A stretch of DNA of 64,000 nucleotides from Streptomyces sp. WM6378. Its GTDB lineage: Bacteria > Actinomycetota > Actinomycetes > Streptomycetales > Streptomycetaceae. The notes below the pieces were generated by a model. The model made no database searches, had not been told where the DNA came from, and saw only the letters and a list, made by a program, of their open reading frames with translations. Numbering within the stretch: position 1 is the stretch's first letter; each line of letters starts with the position of its first letter. Positions 51,784 through 61,445 of this stretch are shown here, piece after piece. Position numbers and translations under genes: made by a program. The stretch spans positions 1-64,000 of the forward strand of contig NZ_LGDD01000024.1 of assembly GCF_001279695.1 (NCBI RefSeq), written 5' to 3'.

Positions 51784-52431
51784 ATGTCGCCCTCCGCACT
51801 CACCGACCTCGTCGACCAACTGCTCGCCGGTTCCGGCCCCTTGCCGATCGTCGCCGCCGGCGACCCCGTGCTGCGCCGGCCGGCCGAACCGGTGGACGAC
51901 CGCCTGGACCGCAAGCGCCTCGACCGGCTGATCGGGGCGATGCGCGAGACGATGCTCGCCGCTCCCGGCGTCGGCCTCGCCGCACCGCAGGTGGGCCTCC
52001 CGCTGCGGCTCGCGGTCATCGAGGACGCGGCGGAGGTATCCCAGGAGATCAGGCAGGTCCGCGGCCGCGTCCCGCAGCCGTTCCGGGTCTTGATCAATCC
52101 GTCGTACGAGCCCGTCGGGCCCGGCCGGGCCGCGTTCTTCGAGGGCTGCCTGAGCGTGCCGGGCTGGGGCGCGGTCGTGGCCCGGCACGCGAACGTACGC
52201 CTGCGCGCGCTCGACCAGCACGGCCGCACGGTGGACGAGGTGTTCACAGGCTGGCCCGCCCGCATCGTCCAGCACGAGACCGACCACCTCGACGGCACGC
52301 TGTACCTGGACCGCGCGGACCTGCGCTCGCTGTCCTCGCGGGAGGCGATGGCCGGCCGCTGGGCGCAGCCCACCCCGGCCGCCGCGGCCGAGGCCCTCGC
52401 CTTCGAGCTCGGCGACGCGGCGGAGGCGTGA
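51784..52431 (+). CDS. def: peptide deformylase (second of two)
   Basis: Second deformylase (215 aa). Motifs GVGLAAPQVG, EGCLSVPG and QHETDHLDG are complete. It differs from the first copy in having GlnV-type spacing after the first motif and a longer N-terminus (SPSALTDLVDQLLAGSGPLP). ATG 51784 is chosen; GTG 51778 is in frame two codons earlier. Two deformylases are usual in Streptomyces, and one is often tolerant to actinonin-like inhibitors. purB follows 143 bases downstream. Confidence 0.93.
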   Translation: MSPSALTDLVDQLLAGSGPLPIVAAGDPVLRRPAEPVDDRLDRKRLDRLIGAMRETMLAAPGVGLAAPQVGLPLRLAVIEDAAEVSQEIRQVRGRVPQPFRVLINPSYEPVGPGRAAFFEGCLSVPGWGAVVARHANVRLRALDQHGRTVDEVFTGWPARIVQHETDHLDGTLYLDRADLRSLSSREAMAGRWAQPTPAAAAEALAFELGDAAEA

Positions 52432-52560
52432 GCCCGGCCGTCACCGCGAGCCGACCGCTCGTTCCGCTCCGTGAGCGGTGCGCCCGGCCTCGGCGGCGGC
52501 GCAACCTTCTCGTAGCAAGGCACAAACCGGGGCGGGGCACTGGCCTGCAGAAATCGCCAG

Positions 52561-52566
52561 TAGACT
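52561..52566 (+). promoter_or_regulatory. -10 box of purB (leaderless)
   Basis: TAGACT ends eight bases before GTG 52575, which has no ribosome site; transcription probably starts at or near the GTG. No clear -35 was seen. Confidence 0.55.
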
Positions 52567-52574
52567 CTGGACAC

Positions 52575-54017
52575 GTGACTGCTGTGTCTGCGAAGCCTCG
52601 CATCCCGAACGTTCTGGCCGGCCGCTACGCCTCCGCGGAGCTCGCCGTCCTCTGGTCCCCCGAGCAGAAGGTCAAGCTGGAGCGCCAGCTGTGGCTCGCC
52701 GTGCTGCGCGCCCAGAAGGACCTGGGGATCGAGGTGCCCGAGGCCGCACTCGCCGACTACGAGCGCGTCATCGACCAGGTCGACCTCGCCTCCATCGCCG
52801 AGCGCGAGAAGGTCACCCGGCACGATGTGAAGGCCCGCATCGAGGAGTTCAACGCGCTGGCCGGCCACGAGCAGGTCCACAAGGGCATGACCTCGCGCGA
52901 CCTGACCGAGAACGTCGAGCAGCTCCAGATCCGGCTCTCCCTCGAACTGATGCGGGACCGCACGGTCGCGGTCCTCGCGCGCCTCGGCAAGCTGTCCGGC
53001 GAGTACGCCGAGCTGGTCATGGCAGGGCGCTCGCACAATGTGGCCGCGCAGGCCACGACCCTGGGCAAGCGTTTCGCGACCGCGGCCGACGAGCTGCTGG
53101 TGGCGTACGGCCGCCTTGAGGATCTGCTCGCCCGCTACCCGCTGCGCGGCATCAAGGGCCCCGTCGGCACCGCCCAGGACATGCTCGACCTGCTCGGCGG
53201 CGACGCCTCGAAGCTCGCCGACCTGGAGCAGCGCATCGCGGGCCACCTCGGCTTCGCGCACGCCTTCACCTCGGTCGGCCAGGTCTACCCGCGCTCCCTC
53301 GACTACGACGTGGTGACCGCCCTTGTGCAGCTGGCCGCCGCGCCGTCCTCGGTCGCCAAGACGGTCCGGCTGATGGCCGGGCACGAGCTGGTCACCGAAG
53401 GCTTCAAGCCCGGCCAGGTCGGCTCGTCCGCGATGCCGCACAAGATGAACACCCGCTCCTGCGAGCGCGTCAACGGCCTGATGGTCATCCTGCGCGGCTA
53501 CGCCTCGATGACCGGCGAGCTGGCCGGCGACCAGTGGAACGAGGGCGACGTCTCCTGCTCGGTGGTCCGCCGGGTCGCGCTGCCCGACGCGTTCTTCGCC
53601 TTCGACGGCCTGCTCGAAACCTTCCTGACGGTCCTCGACGAGTTCGGCGCGTTCCCCGCCGTCGTCGCCCGTGAGCTGGACCGCTACCTGCCGTTCCTGG
53701 CCACGACGAAGGTCCTGATGGCCGCCGTCCGTGCCGGGGTGGGCCGCGAAGCCGCGCACGAGGTCATCAAGGAGCACGCCGTCGCCTCCGCCCTCGCGAT
53801 GCGCGAGCAGGGCGCCGAGCGCAACGAGCTCCTCGACAAGCTGGCCGCCGACGAGCGCATGCCGCTCGACCGCGCCCAGCTCGACGGCCTGATGGCCGAC
53901 AAGCTGTCCTTCACCGGTGCCGCCGGCGACCAGGTCACCGCCGTGGTCTCCCGCATCGAGGAGATCGTCAAGCAGCATCCCGCGGCCGCCGGTTACACCC
54001 CGGGCTCGATCCTCTGA
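52575..54017 (+). CDS. purB: adenylosuccinate lyase
   Basis: Enzyme of purine synthesis acting twice: SAICAR to AICAR, and adenylosuccinate to AMP, releasing fumarate (480 aa). The fumarase/aspartase superfamily signature SSAMPHKMN is present with its flexible loop; other text is KVTRHDVKARIEEFNALAG, HKGMTSRDLTEN and AGRSHNVAAQATTLGKRF. GTG 52575 follows a -10 box directly; GTG 52584 is a weaker alternative. A G:U-mismatch glycosylase gene follows ten bases after the stop. Confidence 0.97.
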   Translation: MTAVSAKPRIPNVLAGRYASAELAVLWSPEQKVKLERQLWLAVLRAQKDLGIEVPEAALADYERVIDQVDLASIAEREKVTRHDVKARIEEFNALAGHEQVHKGMTSRDLTENVEQLQIRLSLELMRDRTVAVLARLGKLSGEYAELVMAGRSHNVAAQATTLGKRFATAADELLVAYGRLEDLLARYPLRGIKGPVGTAQDMLDLLGGDASKLADLEQRIAGHLGFAHAFTSVGQVYPRSLDYDVVTALVQLAAAPSSVAKTVRLMAGHELVTEGFKPGQVGSSAMPHKMNTRSCERVNGLMVILRGYASMTGELAGDQWNEGDVSCSVVRRVALPDAFFAFDGLLETFLTVLDEFGAFPAVVARELDRYLPFLATTKVLMAAVRAGVGREAAHEVIKEHAVASALAMREQGAERNELLDKLAADERMPLDRAQLDGLMADKLSFTGAAGDQVTAVVSRIEEIVKQHPAAAGYTPGSIL

Positions 54018-54027
54018 TCCCGCACCC

Positions 54028-54576
54028 GTGCTGAGCCCCGAGGAACTCCAGGCCGCCCGCGACACCGTCATCCCCGACGTGATCGCGGGCGGCCTGTCCG
54101 TGCTGTTCTGCGGCATCAACCCGAGCCTGATGTCCGGGGCCACGGGCCACCACTTCGCCCGCCCGGGCAACCGCTTCTGGCCGGTGCTGCACCTGTCCGG
54201 CTTCACTCCGAGGCAGTTGAAGCCCGCCGAGCAGGGCGAGCTCCTCTCGTACGGTCTCGGCATCACCAATGTGGTGGCCCGGGCCACCGCGCGGGCCGAC
54301 GAACTCGACGCCGAGGAGTTCCGCGAGGGCGGGCGCCTGCTGGCGGCGAAGGTCGAGCGGCTCCGGCCCGACTGGCTGGCCGTGGTGGGCGTGACCGCCT
54401 ACCGCACGGCTTTCGGCGACCGCCGGGCCCAGATCGGCCCCCAGGACCACACGATCGGCACGACCCGGGTCTGGGCGCTGCCCAATCCCAGCGGGCTGAA
54501 CGCGCACTGGACCGCGCAGACGATGGCTGAGGAGTACGGACGGTTGCGCGTCGCCGCGCAGGCCGGCCTCGACTGA
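54028..54576 (+). CDS. mug: mismatch-specific uracil/thymine DNA glycosylase
   Basis: DNA repair enzyme removing U or T from G mismatches (182 aa, UDG family 2). The active-site text is LFCGINPSLMSGATGHHFARPGNRFWPVLHLSGF, and the C-terminal motif is LPNPSGLNAHW. GTG 54028 begins VLSPEELQAARD; it lies ten bases after the purB stop, so both are probably on one transcript. It converges on the hypothetical gene at 54627. Confidence 0.92.
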   Translation: MLSPEELQAARDTVIPDVIAGGLSVLFCGINPSLMSGATGHHFARPGNRFWPVLHLSGFTPRQLKPAEQGELLSYGLGITNVVARATARADELDAEEFREGGRLLAAKVERLRPDWLAVVGVTAYRTAFGDRRAQIGPQDHTIGTTRVWALPNPSGLNAHWTAQTMAEEYGRLRVAAQAGLD

Positions 54577-54597
54577 CCCGCGCCGTTGGGGGCGCTC

Positions 54598-54611
54598 CCC
54601 CTGCACAGGGG
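54598..54611. terminator. short hairpin between convergent genes
   Basis: CCCCTG-CA-CAGGGG lies between mug and the convergent hypothetical gene. It is short and has little loop, so only a weak terminator candidate. Confidence 0.4.
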
Positions 54612-54626
54612 CAGGCGTCCCGGCCG

Positions 54627-55061
54627 CTACGGCGGGTCCACCTCCGTCACCGTCACGCTCAGGTCCCAGCCCGGGCCCTCCGCCTCCAGGTCCAGGCCCA
54701 CGGCTATCCATCTGCCCTCGACCCGCCACAGGTTCAGGAAGTCGAAGCCGACGGCGAACTCCGCCCAGGGCTCCGGTATCGCCTCGCCCGCGACCAGCCG
54801 GGCCTGGGCGCTCCAGAGGCTGATCCACTGCGGTTCCTCCCAGCGTCGGGTGAGCTCGGCCACCAGGGCGTCGTGGTCGGCGACGCATTGGGCACGTTTT
54901 TCCAGTCGTTCCGTCAGGTCCTCCCATTCCTCCTCGTCGGCGCTCAGGCACGCGCAGTGGTATCCCGGGCCGCTCACCTCCGCGCCGCTTCGGCTGCGCT
55001 CCACGGGGAATTCCCGGGAGCGCAGCCGGTCGATGTGCTGGAGATACAGAGCGGTGGTCAT
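54627..55061 (-). CDS. hypothetical protein
   Basis: 144-aa cytoplasmic protein, not recognised. It is rich in Trp and acidic residues (ADEEEWEDLTERLEKRAQ, WISLWSAQARLV, GFDFLNLWRVEGRWIAVG), with CACLS near residue 36 and two more segments that look like a compact alpha/beta fold. There is no signal peptide or membrane segment. ATG 55061 was chosen as the first in-frame start. The gene is on the same strand as the ABC-2 genes but downstream of them. Codon use is normal for the window. Confidence 0.7.
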   Translation of the reverse strand: MTTALYLQHIDRLRSREFPVERSRSGAEVSGPGYHCACLSADEEEWEDLTERLEKRAQCVADHDALVAELTRRWEEPQWISLWSAQARLVAGEAIPEPWAEFAVGFDFLNLWRVEGRWIAVGLDLEAEGPGWDLSVTVTEVDPP

Positions 55062-55127
55062 GTCGTCAGTAAACCGCCCGGCACTGACAATTGACGTGCC
55101 TTCAGCAACTGGACAGCCGCCATCCGG

Positions 55128-55874
55128 TCAGGCGTCGCGCCGCCTCAGCGCCCACCAGCCGGCGCCCGCCGCGAGCGCCGTCCAGGCCGCCAGGACGGCC
55201 ATCCCGCTCCACGGCCCGAGCGTCCCGACCGGGTGCTGGAGCAGGACCTGTTGGCCCGCCCGGTCCGGCAGGAAGTCGGCCCCGCTGCCGCCCTGCGACA
55301 CGTCTCCGACCACGAACGGGACGATCAGGAACAGCGGTACGAGCAGGCTCAGCGCGCCGGTGACGCTGCGCAGCAGGGCGGCGACTCCGGCCGAGAGCAG
55401 GCTGATCAGGGCCAGATAGAAGGCGCAGCCGACGACCGCGCGCAGCGCGCCCGGATCCGCGATGCCTATGCCGAAGCCCCGGTCCATCAGCGCCTGGCCG
55501 CCGAGGAAGCTGATCAGGCTGGCCACCAGGCCGACCGCGAGGACGCACCCGCCGATCACCGCGAGCTTGGCGCCGTAGAACAGCGTCCTGTTGGGCACGG
55601 CCGCCAGGGATATCCGGATCCCCGCGTTCTTGTATTCACCCGCCATGGCCATGACGCTGAAAATGATCGCTGCCAACTGCCCGAAATTCAGGCCGTAGTA
55701 GGAGAACAGCACCGGGTCGAAGTCCGTACTGCCGGGCTGTGGGCGGCCCAGCGCGGCGCAGATGAGGAGGGAGAGGCCCGCCGTCGCCACGGGGACGGTC
55801 AGCAGGGAGCCCACCAGGGAACGCAGCGAACGGACCTTGATCCACTCGGTGTGGAGTACCGCGGGGAACGACAT
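55128..55874 (-). CDS. ABC-2 type transporter permease
   Basis: Membrane permease of a two-gene ABC-2 exporter (248 aa) with about six hydrophobic segments (LVGSLLTVPVATAGLSLLICAAL; FGQLAAIIFSVMAMAGEYK; LAVIGGCVLAVGLVASLISFL; AFYLALISLLSAGVAALLRS; LLVPLFLIVPFVVGDV; MAVLAAWTALAAGAGWWAL). The start begins MSFPAVLHTEWIKVRSLRS, typical of this group. It follows its ATPase by 3 bases. The two-component system lies divergently upstream. Confidence 0.9.
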   Translation of the reverse strand: MSFPAVLHTEWIKVRSLRSLVGSLLTVPVATAGLSLLICAALGRPQPGSTDFDPVLFSYYGLNFGQLAAIIFSVMAMAGEYKNAGIRISLAAVPNRTLFYGAKLAVIGGCVLAVGLVASLISFLGGQALMDRGFGIGIADPGALRAVVGCAFYLALISLLSAGVAALLRSVTGALSLLVPLFLIVPFVVGDVSQGGSGADFLPDRAGQQVLLQHPVGTLGPWSGMAVLAAWTALAAGAGWWALRRRDA

Positions 55875-55877
55875 GGT

Positions 55878-56807
<930 letters not shown>

Positions 56808-56841
56808 GCCTCAAGCGTCGCCGTTCGCGCAGGTCAGCCGC

Positions 56842-56881
56842 CTCCCCCGGCGGAGGGGAGCTTCTCCCCCGCACGGGGGAG
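56842..56881. promoter_or_regulatory. two palindromic CTCCCC..GGGGAG sites between the ABC-2 and kinase genes
   Basis: CTCCCC-N7-GGGGAG spans 56842-56860, and CTCCCCC-N4-GGGGGAG spans 56864-56881, in the 107-base gap between the divergent ABC-2 operon and the sensor kinase. They are candidate binding sites for the LuxR-type response regulator at 58319. Confidence 0.55.
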
Positions 56882-56914
56882 CCGGATCGATCGGCGCGCT
56901 GGGACGATGGGCGA

Positions 56915-58090
56915 ATGCACCGCTCACTTCGCCCGCTGACCCGCCCGGTCACCTACACGCGCTGGCTGCATCTGCTGATCCCGATCGCGTTCGTGGCGAT
57001 CTGGCTCTTCATCGACATGCAGCGCGTGTGGGTCCTCGGGCTGCTCGTCGTGCCGCTCGGGCTGATACCGGCGGTGCGTCTCGAAGAGGGCATTCAGGCG
57101 CAGCTCCTTCTCACCCCTGGCGAGCGCGGCAGGCCCGACGCGTCCATCTCGGTCGCGCCGTCGGCCACTTGGCGCGACCGCTGGCGGACCGTGCTCTGGC
57201 TGGAGGCGCGGCTCGTGCTGTCCGGCCTGGCGATCGCGGGCACCGTCTGGCTTCCGTCGGTGTCCGTGGACCTGGTCGCGCGCGGACTGGGCGGCCCTCC
57301 GCTCGTCTTCGGATGGATGGCGCCCGGCCTTGCGCCCCACGGCTGGCTCGTGCCGCTCGCGCTGGTGCCGCTCATAGTCATGCTGGCCTGTCTGGTGCTG
57401 GCCGGGAACCTCATCACCTTCATCGCGCGCATGCTGCTCGGCCCTTCGGCCGGCGAGCGGCTCAGCGCGCTCGAAGAGCGGACCGAGCTGCTCCTCGAAC
57501 GCAACCGCATCGCCCGCGAGATCCACGACTCCATCGGCCATGCGCTGACCGTCGCCGTGGTGCAGGCGGGCGCGGCCCGCGCGGCTGGCGACCCCGCCTT
57601 CACCGACCGGGCGCTCGCGGCGATCGAGGAGACCGGCCGGGCCGCCCTGGAGGACCTGGAGCGGGTGCTGCTCGTCCTGCGCGAAACGGGCCTGCCGGCC
57701 AGTCAGCGCCCCACGCTCCTGGAGGCCGACCGGCTCATCGAGTCGGCCCGCGGCTCGGGCGCCGAGGTCGACGCGGAGTTCTCCGGCCCGCTGGAGCAGG
57801 TGCCCGGTCCGGTGTCGCGGGAGGGGTACCGCATCCTGCAGGAGGCGCTCACCAACGTGCTGCGGCACTCGGGGCCCGTACCCGTGCGGATCCGAATGGC
57901 CGTGCTGGGCAGGCGACTTGAGATGGATGTGACCAACCCGCTGACGGGGGCGGCGCCCGGCGGAAAGGGAGGCAGCGGTCTGCGAGGGATGCGCGAGCGG
58001 GCCGCGCTGCTCGGAGGGGAGGCGGAGACGGGGGCGTACGAAGGCGAGTGGCGCGTGCGGGTGCGGCTGCCGCTGGACACGCTGATCTGA
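56915..58090 (+). CDS. NarL-type sensor histidine kinase
   Basis: Membrane sensor kinase (391 aa). Four or so hydrophobic segments occur before residue 170. The phospho-acceptor is His204 (REIHDSIGHALTVAVVQAG; HisKA_3), and the ATP domain carries an N-box (ILQEALTNVLRHSG) and the glycine-rich GGSGLRGMRERAALLGG. ATG 56915; the frame is open farther upstream but without a ribosome site. It is divergent from the ABC-2 pair, and its response regulator lies 228 bases downstream, so the three probably form one stress-export unit. Confidence 0.92.
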   Translation: MHRSLRPLTRPVTYTRWLHLLIPIAFVAIWLFIDMQRVWVLGLLVVPLGLIPAVRLEEGIQAQLLLTPGERGRPDASISVAPSATWRDRWRTVLWLEARLVLSGLAIAGTVWLPSVSVDLVARGLGGPPLVFGWMAPGLAPHGWLVPLALVPLIVMLACLVLAGNLITFIARMLLGPSAGERLSALEERTELLLERNRIAREIHDSIGHALTVAVVQAGAARAAGDPAFTDRALAAIEETGRAALEDLERVLLVLRETGLPASQRPTLLEADRLIESARGSGAEVDAEFSGPLEQVPGPVSREGYRILQEALTNVLRHSGPVPVRIRMAVLGRRLEMDVTNPLTGAAPGGKGGSGLRGMRERAALLGGEAETGAYEGEWRVRVRLPLDTLI

Positions 58091-58318
58091 CGTCAGAGCC
58101 CGCGTCCGGTCCGGCGTGCGGCCGCCCATCCGGCCACACATCTGGCCACCGGTCCTGCCGCACGTCCGGCCATGCCGCTGGGCTGACGCCCGTCCTGATG
58201 ACCTGGCCTTCTGATGGCCTGGCCTTCGACATGGCGTCCGACCCCGGTGCCGGGCGCCCGGTCCGGCGTTGTCCACAGGCCCCCGGGTGCCCCTCTGGCC
58301 TGCGACTAGGCTGGCCGG

Positions 58319-58969
58319 ATGCCGGTAACCGTACTTCTGGTCGACGATGAGCCCCTGGTCCGCGCGGGTCTGCGGGCCGTGCTCGAAGCGCAGCCCGACA
58401 TCGAGGTGGTGGGCGAGGCGGCCGACGGGGCGGCCGTGATCCCGCTGGTGCGGCAATTGCGGCCGGACGTCGTCGCGATGGATGTGCGGATGCCGCTCCT
58501 GGACGGCATAGAGGCGACCCGGGCGGTGCTGCGCACGGTGGAGGACCCGCCGAAGATCCTCGTGGTGACGACCTTCGAGAACGATGAGTACGTGTACGAG
58601 GCGCTGCGAGCCGGGGCCGACGGCTTCCTGCTCAAGCGGGCCCGGCCCGCCGAGATCGTCAACGCGGTCCGGCTCGTGGCGGAGGGCGACTCGCTGCTGT
58701 TCCCGGCGGCGGTGCGCGCGCTCGCCGCCGAGTACGGCAACGGTGCGGCGCGCTCGGCGCTCGCCGAGGCGGCGCTCACCGACCGGGAGGCCGCTGTGCT
58801 GCGCCTGATGGCGCGGGGACTTTCCAACGCGGAGATCGCCGCCAAGCTCATCGTCGGCACGGAGACCGTGAAGACGCACGTGAGCGCGGTGCTCGCGAAG
58901 CTGGGTGCCCGGGACCGCACCCAGGCGGTCATCGCCGCGTACGAGTCCGGTTTCGTGGCCCCGAGCTGA
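58319..58969 (+). CDS. LuxR/NarL-type response regulator
   Basis: 216-aa response regulator. The receiver domain has Asp9/10, phospho-acceptor Asp55 (AMDVRMP), Thr in VVTTF and Lys106 (FLLKRA). A LuxR-type helix-turn-helix fills ~145-205 (LTDREAAVLRLMARGLSNAEIAAKLIVGTETVKTHVSAVLAKLGARDRTQAV). ATG 58319 follows TAGGCT (58307-58312) by six bases, so it is probably leaderless. The partner kinase is upstream; 228 bases between with no gene recognised. Confidence 0.94.
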   Translation: MPVTVLLVDDEPLVRAGLRAVLEAQPDIEVVGEAADGAAVIPLVRQLRPDVVAMDVRMPLLDGIEATRAVLRTVEDPPKILVVTTFENDEYVYEALRAGADGFLLKRARPAEIVNAVRLVAEGDSLLFPAAVRALAAEYGNGAARSALAEAALTDREAAVLRLMARGLSNAEIAAKLIVGTETVKTHVSAVLAKLGARDRTQAVIAAYESGFVAPS

Positions 58970-59057
58970 TGCGCCTCCGTTACCGGCCGCCGCTCGCCGT
59001 ACACCTGACCAGCGAGTACGATCCGGCAGACACGCGCACGAGCTGGGAGGACACACG

Positions 59058-60215
59058 TTGGGGCGGCTGACCGGCGGGGACCCCTCTCTGCTGCGGAGGA
59101 TCAATTCCGCGGTGGTGCTGCACGCCCTCAGGGGTGCGGAATCTCCCACGCTGACCGATCTGACCCGGATCACCGGTTTGTCCCGACCGACGGTCGAGGG
59201 CGTGGTCGACGGGCTGATGGAGGCCGGGCTCGTCGTCGAGTCGGCGCCCGAGGAGGGCGAGGCGCGGCGTCAGGGCCGGCCCGCGCGGCGGTTCAGGTTC
59301 CGGGCCGAGGCGGGGCATCTGCTCGGCATAGAGATCGGTCCGCATCGGGTGGCCGCCCTGCTCTCCGGCCTCGACGGCCGGATCTTCGGCGCGGGTTCCC
59401 GCGAGGTGCCCGAGACGGCTTCGGCCGACGAGCGCCTCGAACGGGTCCGGCTGACCGTCGCCGAGGTGCTGCGCAAAGCCGGTGTGGCGCGCAGTTCGCT
59501 GCGTGCCGTCGGCGTCGGCAGCCCGGGCATCGTCGAGGCCGACGGCACCGTGCGGCTCGGCACCGCGCTGCCCGAGTGGACGGGTCTGCCGCTGGGCGAG
59601 CGGCTGCGGCGTTCCTTCCGCTGTCCCGTGCTGGTCGAGAACGACGCCAACGCCGCGGCCGTCGCCGAGCACTGGAAGGGCGCGGCGGCCGACTCCGACG
59701 ACATCGTCTTCGTCATGGCCGGTCTGAGCCCGGGAGCGGGTTCGCTGATCGGCGGCCGGCTGCACCGGGGCTTCGGCGGCGCGGCGGGCGAGATCGGCGC
59801 GCTGCACCTGCTCGGCCGCGACGTCACCCCCGAGAAGTTGCTCTCGACGACGGACGAGCCGCTGCACCCGCTGGACGAGCAGGCCGTCGCCGACGTGTTC
59901 GCGCTGGCCCGGCAGGGCGATGCGCGGGCACAGGCCGCGGTGGAGCGGTTCCTTCAGCGGCTGGTGCACGACGTGGCCGCGCTGGTGCTCGCCCTCGATC
60001 CGGAACTGGTCGTCGTGGGCGGCTGGGCGGCCGGCATCGACGGCGTACTGGAGCCGCTGCGCAGGGAGTTGGCGCGGTACTGTCTGCGGCCGCCTCGCGT
60101 GGTGCTCTCGATGCTGGGCGAGGCGGTGGTGGCGACCGGCGCGCTGCGGCTCGCCCTCGACCACGTGGAGGAAGAGCTGTTCGCCGTCGAGGGAACGGTG
60201 ACGGCGCGGCGCTGA
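59058..60215 (+). CDS. ROK-family transcriptional regulator
   Basis: Sugar-responsive regulator (385 aa): an N-terminal winged helix (residues ~15-70; TDLTRITGLSRPTVEGVVDGLMEAGLVV) followed by a ROK sugar-kinase-like domain (LLGIEIGPHRVAALLSGLDG; ENDANAAAVAEHWKG; GAAGEIGALHL). The zinc-binding Cys motif of ROK kinases is missing. TTG 59058 is the start, fixed by GGGAGG seven bases upstream. It converges on a GntR regulator through a strong terminator. Target unknown. Confidence 0.9.
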   Translation: MGRLTGGDPSLLRRINSAVVLHALRGAESPTLTDLTRITGLSRPTVEGVVDGLMEAGLVVESAPEEGEARRQGRPARRFRFRAEAGHLLGIEIGPHRVAALLSGLDGRIFGAGSREVPETASADERLERVRLTVAEVLRKAGVARSSLRAVGVGSPGIVEADGTVRLGTALPEWTGLPLGERLRRSFRCPVLVENDANAAAVAEHWKGAAADSDDIVFVMAGLSPGAGSLIGGRLHRGFGGAAGEIGALHLLGRDVTPEKLLSTTDEPLHPLDEQAVADVFALARQGDARAQAAVERFLQRLVHDVAALVLALDPELVVVGGWAAGIDGVLEPLRRELARYCLRPPRVVLSMLGEAVVATGALRLALDHVEEELFAVEGTVTARR

Positions 60216-60268
60216 GCCAAGTGAGCACGCCGAGGCCCCCGAGGCGCCGTACCGGGAGCGCCTTCGAA

Positions 60269-60311
60269 AACCGCACGGCCCGCAGCTTCGGGAGCTGCGG
60301 GCCGTGCGGTT
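60269..60311. terminator. strong bidirectional terminator
   Basis: A perfect 19-bp stem AACCGCACGGCCCGCAGCT / AGCTGCGGGCCGTGCGGTT with loop TCGGG separates the convergent ROK and GntR genes. Confidence 0.93.
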
Positions 60312-60332
60312 CTTGCGAGTCGTGGACCGGGG

Positions 60333-61097
60333 TCAGGAGGCCCGGCGCTGCGGGCCGGGGTGGTTGATCTCCACGTCGACCGAGTCGCCGAAGGTGAGGC
60401 GGCAGGTGTCCGCGCGGTAGGTGGCGACGGAGACGGCCGCGGTGCGGCCCTCGGCGAAGTACCGGGTGGTCACGACGAGGACGGGCGCGCCGGGCAGCCG
60501 GTCGAGTTCCTTGGCGTCGTCGGCGCGCGCCGAGCCGAGTTCCACGGCGCGGTCCTGGCCTTCGAGCTCCAGGCGCTGCAGTTCACGCAGGACGGCGCGG
60601 CCGCGGGCCGGGCCCGGGGGCACGTCGATCGCGGAGAGCTCCGGCACCGAGCCGACCGGAACGTAGAGGAGCTCGGCGGCGACGGCCTGGCCGTGGGCGA
60701 CCCGGGTCCGGCGGACGGCGTGCAACTCCTCGCCGACGGGAGTGTCGAAGAGGCGGGCGACCGCGACCGGCGGCACGGCGGCCGTGGCATCCGCGGTCTG
60801 CCAGGCGTCGCCGGGCGCACCGGGCCAGTCGTGCTGGGCGGTGGAGACCGAGACGGCCGTGCGTGGCGGGGCGACGGTGGTGCCGACGCCGCGGCGGCGC
60901 TGGAGCCGGCCTTCGAGTTCGAGCTGTTCCAGTGCCTGGCGGAGCGTGGCGCGTGCGACGCCGAACCGGGCCGCGAGGTCGCGCTCGTTGGGCAGGATCT
61001 CGCCCACCGCGAAGTCCGAGTCGAGCGCCTCGCTGAGTACCGTCTTGAGGTGCCAGTACTTCGGTTCCGGCACCGATTCCAGCTGCGTGGTCCCCAC
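60333..61097 (-). CDS. GntR-family regulator with UTRA domain
   Basis: DNA-binding regulator (254 aa). The winged helix lies at ~10-75 (ILPNERDLAARFGVARATLRQALEQLELEGRLQRRRGVGTTV) and a UTRA ligand domain at ~100-245, where sugar phosphates or similar effectors bind. GTG 61097 begins VGTTQLESVPEPKYWHLK, fixed by GGAGG six bases upstream; the frame remains open to 61259. A good promoter lies upstream (61176-61204). It is divergent from an alpha/beta hydrolase. Effector unknown; it belongs to the DasR/HutC type. Confidence 0.9.
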   Translation of the reverse strand: MGTTQLESVPEPKYWHLKTVLSEALDSDFAVGEILPNERDLAARFGVARATLRQALEQLELEGRLQRRRGVGTTVAPPRTAVSVSTAQHDWPGAPGDAWQTADATAAVPPVAVARLFDTPVGEELHAVRRTRVAHGQAVAAELLYVPVGSVPELSAIDVPPGPARGRAVLRELQRLELEGQDRAVELGSARADDAKELDRLPGAPVLVVTTRYFAEGRTAAVSVATYRADTCRLTFGDSVDVEINHPGPQRRAS

Positions 61098-61175
61098 CCT
61101 GATCCTCCGCAATCGCCGTGTCCGCGGCGGCTTTCCGTGCCCTTGTTTATTAAAGGTTCCTGCACTAACTCTGCG

Positions 61176-61204
61176 ACCATAGGGCGGCCCACCCCCTTGG
61201 TCAA
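61176..61204 (-). promoter_or_regulatory. sigma-70-type promoter of the GntR gene
   Basis: On the minus strand TTGACC (61199-61204) and TATGGT (61176-61181) are separated by exactly 17 bases, close to the HrdB consensus. The start codon is 79 bases downstream, leaving a leader that includes the AT-rich block at 61143-61160. Confidence 0.75.
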
Positions 61205-61445
61205 GACCAATCCTCGTTCCGTTACGGAGCGCGCACGAGGGTTGCCGCAGAGCGTTCACACGACGTTCGCGCCCCGGTGACGACGTGACGACCGTGCCGC
61301 GCGAGGACCCCGAGGCGATGACCGGACTCCAGAAAAGCCACCGGCCGCCGACATGTCCGTTATGCCTCTTGAACTCCAGGCTACCGAGCGGTAGTTGTTG
61401 CTGACAGGACGTCTAAGTGTGGATCCCAGGACAGGGAGCAGCCCC

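Noticed and set aside
50793..54287. 1164-aa open frame on the minus strand
   Set aside because: It runs antisense through the GNAT, deformylase and purB genes, is low in complexity and has no family text; a typical shadow frame of GC-rich DNA.
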